Notes under the pieces: model-generated
What the model was told of the DNA's origin: nothing
The model's input: the letters and a program-made list of their open reading frames with translations, nothing else
Databases searched by the model: none
Position numbers and translations under genes: made by a program
Shown: piece after piece, positions 6,445 to 11,435 of the stretch
Layout: the number at the start of each line of letters is the position of its first letter
Numbering within the stretch: position 1 is the stretch's first letter
NCBI GenBank assembly: GCA_003165115.1
Contig: PLSJ01000143.1
Location: forward strand, 1 to 11,435
From: Syntrophaceae bacterium
Lineage (GTDB): Bacteria > Desulfobacterota > Syntrophorhabdia > Syntrophorhabdales > WCHB1-27
Reading direction: 5' to 3'
Length of the DNA: 11,435 nucleotides

Positions 6445-8103
6445 ATGCCAATACGGGGTTGTGCAGCATATGCGAGCGCCGATATCGAGAAGTATACGAG
6501 AATGAGGTGGTGGCTCGGCGAGACATGGGGCGACGTCTTTAACAAACATAGCGATGTATATCCCGATAAGATCGGCCTGGTGGACGATGTCGGCCGATGG
6601 ACGAACAAGGAATTTCGGCAGGCCGTCGACAAACTGGCAATCGGCCTGATGGGGCTGGGCATCAAGCCAAAAGACCGGGTGCTTTTGCAGCTTCCGAACT
6701 GGCATGAATTTGTATTCTCCTGGCTTGCGCTCCAGAAAATAGGGGCCATCATCGTCGTCCTGATCCCGCGGCACAGTGCCATGGAAATCAGCCATCTGAG
6801 CGCGCAGACGCAGCCCGTCGCCTGGATCCTTCCACAGCAGTACGGCAAGATCGCGTATCAGCCGATCATCGACGCGGTGCTCAAAGAAAACCCCCAGATC
6901 AAGCATGTGGTCCAGGCAAGGACTTCCGGCGAGACGAAGTATCCCACCCTCCAAAACCTGATGGACCGGGGAGAGCTGACCGCACGCGAGATCGAGGCCC
7001 TGGAAGAGAGGCGCCCCGACCCGGACGAGGTCTCCCAGGTCCTGCCTACCGGCGGCACCACGGGCATGCCGAAACTAAGCCCTCGCACGCACAACTGCTA
7101 CTGGAATAACGTGGAGTACCATGCCTATAGGTGGGAATTGACGAGCCAGGACACGGTAATGGTCATCACACCCCTGGGCCACAACCTGAGCGTCCACTGG
7201 GGCATGGCCGGCGCTCTTTTTTGCCACGCCAAGCTCGTGCTGCTCGATTCGACAAAGCCCGACGACATATGCGCGTGGGTCCAGCGTGAGAAGGTGACGG
7301 CCATACCGACCGTCCCCGCCCTGATCGCACGGGTCGTGCAGATGGAAAACCTGGGCACGTATGACCTGAGCTCGCTCAAGAAGATATCCGTCGGCGGGGC
7401 ACCGAGCACGCATGAATTGGTCAAGACCGTCGGCGAGAAGATCGGCGCCCTGTTCGTCAACGGCTTCGGCTCGGTGGAGGGCACGTGCTCCAGCACGCGG
7501 CTCGGCGACAGCATCGACCTCATATGCGGCAGCGTGGGCACACCTATCTGCCCTTACGACGAGCTGAAGATCGTCGACCAGGACGACAGGGAAGTCCCCG
7601 TCAACGCCGAAGGCGAGCTCGTGTCAAAGGGGCCGGGCATTTTTACCGGCTATTTCGACTCTTCCGACGAGGATAGGGCAAAGGTCTTTACGAGAGATGG
7701 ATTTTTCAGGACCGGCGACCAGGCGAAAAAGGACGAGGACGGCAATATCTGGGTCACAGGCCGTATAAAGGACATCATCATCCGGGGCGGTGAGAACATC
7801 AGCGCCGTCGAAATCGAAAATTTAATGAGCACCCATCCGGCCGTCGCCGATTCCGCCGTCGTCGCCATGCCCGATAAGATCCTCGGCGAAAGGACCTGTG
7901 CCTTCGTCGTGCCGAAACCGGGCTCCACGCCGACCCTCGAGGACGTTGTCTCTTTCCTGAAGAGGAACGGGGCATCGGTCCTTCAGCTCCCCGAAAGGAT
8001 AGAGCTTGTGGAAGACTTGCCCATGACGAAAGTGGGCAAGGTGGATAAGAAGGGACTCAGGGAAGTGATCAAGAAGAAGATGGAAAAAGAAGGCAAGATA
8101 TAA
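6445..8103 (+). CDS. EntE/DhbE-like aryl-acid adenylate-forming ligase (probable aryl-CoA ligase), module B
   Basis: This 552-residue ANL-superfamily ligase is predicted to form an acyl-adenylate and probably an acyl-CoA. Landmarks are the phosphate loop TGGTTGMPK (202-210) followed by PRTHN, Glu345 in FGSVEGT, Asp425 in FRTGD, the hinge GRIKD with IIRGGENIS after it, and catalytic Lys532 in KVGKVDKK, the same residue number as in the ligase at 2478-4142. The aryl-pocket segment is HNLSVHWGM (246-254): the His-Asn pair of EntE/DhbE is kept, but the LSSPG part is replaced by VHWGM, so the substrate probably differs from dihydroxybenzoate and from that of the other ligase. AAGGAGG lies six bases before the ATG. 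Just upstream GAGGGACAAA occurs twice (6391-6400, 6413-6422). The gene precedes its hydroxylase subunits by 30 bases. Adenylate formation is confident; substrate and CoA acceptor are inferred. Confidence 0.9.
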   Translation: MPIRGCAAYASADIEKYTRMRWWLGETWGDVFNKHSDVYPDKIGLVDDVGRWTNKEFRQAVDKLAIGLMGLGIKPKDRVLLQLPNWHEFVFSWLALQKIGAIIVVLIPRHSAMEISHLSAQTQPVAWILPQQYGKIAYQPIIDAVLKENPQIKHVVQARTSGETKYPTLQNLMDRGELTAREIEALEERRPDPDEVSQVLPTGGTTGMPKLSPRTHNCYWNNVEYHAYRWELTSQDTVMVITPLGHNLSVHWGMAGALFCHAKLVLLDSTKPDDICAWVQREKVTAIPTVPALIARVVQMENLGTYDLSSLKKISVGGAPSTHELVKTVGEKIGALFVNGFGSVEGTCSSTRLGDSIDLICGSVGTPICPYDELKIVDQDDREVPVNAEGELVSKGPGIFTGYFDSSDEDRAKVFTRDGFFRTGDQAKKDEDGNIWVTGRIKDIIIRGGENISAVEIENLMSTHPAVADSAVVAMPDKILGERTCAFVVPKPGSTPTLEDVVSFLKRNGASVLQLPERIELVEDLPMTKVGKVDKKGLREVIKKKMEKEGKI

Positions 8104-8133
8104 CCGCGTATAAATTTCGCCAAGGGGGACAGC

Positions 8134-10419
8134 ATGCAGAAAGAAGAATACCAGGTAGTCGGCAAGCCCGTGGAGAGAACCGACGGAAGGGTCAAGGCGA
8201 CGGGCAAGGCGCGCTATGCAGGGGACCTCATCGCGCCTGGGATGCTTTACGGCAAGATACTGCGCAGCCCTGTAGCGCATGCAAAGATACTTAACATCGA
8301 TACGAGCGAGGCGAAAAAACTGCCGGGGGTGATAGCCGTCATCACCGGAAAGGATTTCCCCGGCATCCCTTTCGGTACGAGACCCGATACGAGAGACCAG
8401 ACCCCCATGCCCATCACCAAGGTGCACCACTTCGGCGAAGGCGTGGCTGCCGTCGCTGCTCTCGACGAGGATACGGCGGAAGAGGCCCTCGACCTGATCA
8501 GGGTGGAATACGAAGAGCTGCCCGTCGTGCTGACGGCGGAAGATGCGCTGCGGCCGGACGCTCCTCTCGTCAATGAGTTCTGTTCCAGCAACATCGCCTA
8601 CACGTCAGATTTCAGGTTCGGGGACCCGGAGGCGGGTTTTAAAGAGGCGGACTACATCAGGGAGGAAAAGTTCAGCTCCCAGCGTGTCGCCGTCGGTTTC
8701 ATCGAGCCCCACGCCTGCCTCGCCGAAGTGGACGCAACGGGCAGGGTCCTGCTGCAAGGCTCCAAACAGAGCCCCTACCCGACGTGGCGCCACATGTGCA
8801 GGGCACTCGACCTTCCCCTCTCCAAGATGCGCCTCGTAACGCCTTTCGTGGGCGGTGCCTTCTCCGGGAAGCACGACCCCTTCGACGTCGATTTCGCGGC
8901 GGTCAAACTGGCCCAGATCACGAATCGGCCGGTGAAGATCGTGCTTAATTACGACGAGGTGCTCGCCGGGTACCGGCAGCGTAATGCAATGAACGCAGTC
9001 CTGAAGATGGGTGTGAAGAAGAACGGCAGGATCACAGCCCTCAAGGCCGAGTGCATCCTCGAAGGCGGGCCTATCGCGGGCATCGGGCCGTTCAACATCT
9101 ATTTCTTCGGGGCCTGGCTCAACCTGCCCTACAAGGTGCCCGCCGTCGAGTACCACGGCAAACTGGTCTACTCCAACAGGGCGCCCTGCGGCACCGTGAG
9201 GGGCCAGGAGATCGTGCTGGCCCAGTATTCGGTCGATTCCCTGCTCGGCATCGTGGCCGAGGACCTCGGCATCGACCAGGTGGAGATACGGGCCCTCAAC
9301 GCGATAACGAGCAACTACACGACCGCAAACGGCGTCGTGGTCGACGCGTGCGGCCTGTCCGAATGCATAGAGAAATCGGCGGCAACGATCGCCTGGAAGG
9401 AGAGCAGGAAGTCGCGTCCCAAGGGCAGGGGCATCGGCTTCAGCTGCGCATCGCACCCTTCCGGTGTGCGTTTGGGGGGACACTTCGGCTCATCTGTCCT
9501 CCTGAAGCTGCAGGAGGACGGGAAGGTCATGCTGACCCACGGCGGCACGGAGATCGGCCAGGGCGCCAACACCGTCTTCTGCCAGATGGCGGCGGAGATC
9601 CTCGGCATCCCTTTCGAAGACGTCATCCAGGGACCGAGCGATTCGGACACGGCCATCCTCGATTCAGGCATGTTCTCCGACCGCTGCACCTACTGGGACG
9701 GCAACGCGACGATCGCGGCGGCCAACGACCTGAAGCGTCAGCTCGCGGAGCTTGCGGCAAAGAAACTCCAGGCGAAACCGGAAGACCTCGAGTTCAAGAA
9801 CTCCCGGGTCTACGCGAAAGACAAGCCCGAGAAGTCGATCAGTATCCTCGACCCTGTCAGGACCGCCTACTATGACAACGGAACCCCACTTTACGGGAAG
9901 GGCTATTGGGCCGCCACCGATATCGACCTCGTGAACTGGAAGACCGGAAGCGGCAACCTGGCCCACGGCATAGATTTCATTGCCACCGCCGTCGAGATGG
10001 ACGTGGACCTGAAGACAGGGCAGGCGAGCCTGCGCAAAGGGGTGAGCGGTGATGACGCGGGTCAGCCCATCCATCCGGTCATGCTCGAAGGTCAGGTGAA
10101 CGGCGGCTCTGCCCACATGACCGGCCATGCCCTCCTGGAAGAATGCCTTTACGACGAACGCGGCCGCATGCTCAACTATAGCTGGCGGGACTACAAGCAG
10201 CCCACGGCGCTCGATACACCCGAATACGTGGTCGACCACATCCACACCCACGACCCCTATGGGCCATTCGGCGCGAAGGGGGCGGGCGAGGCGAGCTCCT
10301 GCTCGACCATCGCCGCCATCGCGAACGGCATCTACGATGCCGTGGGGGTGAGGATCACGGACCTCCCCATCACCCCCGAGAAGATCATCAGAGAAATGAA
10401 GAAAAAGGAGGGAAAGTAA
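8134..10419 (+). CDS. Xanthine dehydrogenase-family molybdopterin-binding subunit, module B (complete)
   Basis: This complete 761-residue catalytic subunit belongs to the CoxL/HcrA/xanthine dehydrogenase family. The N-terminal hammerhead domain begins at RTDGRVKATGKARYAGD. Cofactor-binding motifs follow: GGAFSGK (240-246), a loop RAPCGTVRGQE ending at about residue 359, and GTEIGQG (471-477). The catalytic glutamate is Glu719 in GAKGAGEAS. The AYRCSFR loop of aerobic CO dehydrogenase is absent, so this is not a CO oxidiser. In the cofactor loop RGQE stands where relatives usually have RGxG. The start is supported by AAGGGGGA upstream and by the usual family N-terminus. The stop overlaps the FAD subunit start (TAATG). 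Bacterial members normally use molybdopterin cytosine dinucleotide and oxidise aldehydes, N-heterocycles or CoA esters, or reductively remove a hydroxyl from 4-hydroxybenzoyl-CoA. The neighbouring ligase favours an acid or its CoA ester as substrate. Confidence 0.94.
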   Translation: MQKEEYQVVGKPVERTDGRVKATGKARYAGDLIAPGMLYGKILRSPVAHAKILNIDTSEAKKLPGVIAVITGKDFPGIPFGTRPDTRDQTPMPITKVHHFGEGVAAVAALDEDTAEEALDLIRVEYEELPVVLTAEDALRPDAPLVNEFCSSNIAYTSDFRFGDPEAGFKEADYIREEKFSSQRVAVGFIEPHACLAEVDATGRVLLQGSKQSPYPTWRHMCRALDLPLSKMRLVTPFVGGAFSGKHDPFDVDFAAVKLAQITNRPVKIVLNYDEVLAGYRQRNAMNAVLKMGVKKNGRITALKAECILEGGPIAGIGPFNIYFFGAWLNLPYKVPAVEYHGKLVYSNRAPCGTVRGQEIVLAQYSVDSLLGIVAEDLGIDQVEIRALNAITSNYTTANGVVVDACGLSECIEKSAATIAWKESRKSRPKGRGIGFSCASHPSGVRLGGHFGSSVLLKLQEDGKVMLTHGGTEIGQGANTVFCQMAAEILGIPFEDVIQGPSDSDTAILDSGMFSDRCTYWDGNATIAAANDLKRQLAELAAKKLQAKPEDLEFKNSRVYAKDKPEKSISILDPVRTAYYDNGTPLYGKGYWAATDIDLVNWKTGSGNLAHGIDFIATAVEMDVDLKTGQASLRKGVSGDDAGQPIHPVMLEGQVNGGSAHMTGHALLEECLYDERGRMLNYSWRDYKQPTALDTPEYVVDHIHTHDPYGPFGAKGAGEASSCSTIAAIANGIYDAVGVRITDLPITPEKIIREMKKKEGK

Positions 10420-11291
10420 TGTTCATCAGAAGATTGCCGAAATTCGAATACCATGCCCCAGCCTCCCTTCCAGAGGCACTGGACCTCCTTGCCTTATACG
10501 GTGCCGACGCGAAACTGCTGGCGGGGGGGACGGACCTTCTCCTCGCAATGAAGAAGCGCACGAAGACCCCCGCTCACGTCATCAACCTGAAAAGCATCCC
10601 CGGCCTGTCGGGCATAAGCGGCGACGCAAAGGGCCTTAAGATAGGCGCCCTGACTACCATGGCGGACATAATGCGCTCTGCCCTCGTGAAAGAGACCTAC
10701 ACGCCGCTGTGGGACGCCGTCTCCGTCATGGGCTCCCCCCAGGTCCGGACCCTCGCGACGCTCGGAGGAAACCTTGTCAGCGCGGTCCCTTCGGCGGATA
10801 CCGCGCCGCCGCTTATCGTGCTCTCCGCCCAGGCCCATCTTACAGGTCCCTCCGGCGAGCGGACCTGCCCGGTGGAGGCCCTTTTTTCCGCTCCCTCTAC
10901 CTGTAGCCTCGCTCCTACCGATATCCTGACCCATATCACCATTCCCTTCCCTCAAGGGAAAGGCGCCTACCTGAAGCTCATGCGGCGGGCTGCCCTTGAC
11001 CTTGCCCTGGTGGGTGTCGCCGCTTATTTCTGCCTCGACGCCAACAAAGTCTGCACACACGCAAAAATTGCCCTCGGCGCGGTGGCCCCCACTCCGATTC
11101 GGGCGACGGCCTCTGAGGCCATAATCGAAGGCAAGGTCCTGAATGCGGCCTTGGCGGCCGAGGCCGGGAGCGCTTCAGGGAAAGAATGCTTCCCGATCAC
11201 CGATCTCCGCTCGTCGCTGGAATACCGCTGCAGCATGGTGGAAGTCCTCACGGAACGGGCGCTGCTCGAAGCCCTGAAACGATCAAACTAA
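10419..11291 (+). CDS. FAD-binding subunit of molybdenum hydroxylase, module B (CoxM-like)
   Basis: This 290-residue flavoprotein subunit is the paralogue of the one at 1066-1950, about 60% identical by hand count. The FAD motifs are AGGTDLL (about 35-41) and ATLGGN (113-118), with SADTAPPLIVL after them. As in module A there is no cysteine-rich [4Fe-4S] insertion between the GGN motif and SADTAPPL, so it does not match the classical 4-hydroxybenzoyl-CoA reductase beta subunit. It starts at the A of the TAATG overlap with the molybdopterin subunit, with GGAGGG just upstream inside that gene. The [2Fe-2S] gene follows after 11 bases. Its role is electron transfer from the iron-sulfur subunit to an acceptor that cannot be named from sequence. 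Confidence 0.94.
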   Translation: MFIRRLPKFEYHAPASLPEALDLLALYGADAKLLAGGTDLLLAMKKRTKTPAHVINLKSIPGLSGISGDAKGLKIGALTTMADIMRSALVKETYTPLWDAVSVMGSPQVRTLATLGGNLVSAVPSADTAPPLIVLSAQAHLTGPSGERTCPVEALFSAPSTCSLAPTDILTHITIPFPQGKGAYLKLMRRAALDLALVGVAAYFCLDANKVCTHAKIALGAVAPTPIRATASEAIIEGKVLNAALAAEAGSASGKECFPITDLRSSLEYRCSMVEVLTERALLEALKRSN

Positions 11292-11302
11292 GGAGGAACC
11301 CG

Positions 11303-11435
11303 ATGACGAATTTCGTACCACTGACGCTCACCGTAAACGAGATCACCTATACGGTCAACATAGAATCACACCTCACCCTGCTTGAGGTGCTCAGAGACAA
11401 GATGGGCCTCACAGGGACAAAGAAGTCCTGTAACG
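11303..11435 (+). CDS. [2Fe-2S] iron-sulfur subunit of molybdenum hydroxylase, module B (3' partial)
   Basis: Only the first 44 codons are in the window; the gene runs off the right edge. The translation MTNFVPLTLTVNEITYTV matches the beta-strand opening of the plant-ferredoxin-type domain, and LLEVLRDKMGLTGTKKSCN matches residues 24-42 of the module A subunit, ending just after the first cluster cysteine. AAGGAGG (11290-11296) precedes the ATG at good spacing. The order molybdopterin, FAD, [2Fe-2S] repeats module A exactly, so the remaining seven cluster cysteines are expected beyond the window. Confidence 0.9.
   Translation, partial: MTNFVPLTLTVNEITYTVNIESHLTLLEVLRDKMGLTGTKKSCN

Noticed and set aside
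5965..6954. Minus-strand open frame of 329 codons spanning the iclR-ligase junction
   Set aside because: It overlaps two confident + strand genes and shows no recognisable domain.
8134..10419. Aerobic CO dehydrogenase large subunit
   Set aside because: The AYRCSFR selanyl-cysteine loop is absent and the neighbours are aryl-acid ligases.
1..11435. tRNA, rRNA, CRISPR array, insertion sequence or attachment site
   Set aside because: No repeat array, transposase frame, terminal inverted repeats or RNA gene signature was seen; nearly all DNA is protein-coding.

Overview
The window looks like a chromosomal catabolic region from a GC-rich, probably anaerobic bacterium. The mix of EntE-like aryl-acid ligases, molybdenum hydroxylases, a DctP-type TRAP binding protein and an IclR regulator resembles aromatic-acid degraders among the deltaproteobacteria (Desulfobacterota, for example syntrophic phenol or benzoate degraders). 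That placement is inferred from gene content, not from a marker gene. All genes lie on the + strand and none is visibly broken; the two end genes are cut by the window edges.

Layout: (1) 1-4142 is module A: the C-terminal half of a molybdopterin-binding hydroxylase subunit, an FAD subunit, a [2Fe-2S] subunit and an adenylate-forming aryl-acid ligase, closely packed with strong Shine-Dalgarno sites. (2) 4272-5339 encodes a secreted TRAP solute-binding protein without its membrane subunits, followed by a clear intrinsic terminator (5364-5400). (3) 5401-5610 is a regulatory gap with a good sigma70-type promoter (5522-5550) and a repeated/palindromic element (5562-5591) in the predicted leader of an IclR regulator. 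(4) 5611-11435 is module B: IclR, a second, divergent aryl-acid ligase, then the full molybdopterin subunit, the FAD subunit and the start of the [2Fe-2S] subunit.

The hydroxylase modules are ancient paralogues. The overlapping 354 residues of the molybdopterin subunits align without gaps at about 73% identity (my hand count), and the FAD subunits at about 60%. The two ligases are visibly more different, including at residues that line the aryl pocket in DhbE/EntE. A working model: the binding protein captures an aromatic or related carboxylate, a ligase activates it to an acyl-adenylate and probably an acyl-CoA, and a three-subunit Mo/[2Fe-2S]/FAD enzyme oxidises or reduces the acid or its CoA ester, with IclR sensing a pathway compound. 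The FAD subunits lack the extra [4Fe-4S] insertion of classical 4-hydroxybenzoyl-CoA reductase, so neither the reaction nor its direction can be fixed from sequence.
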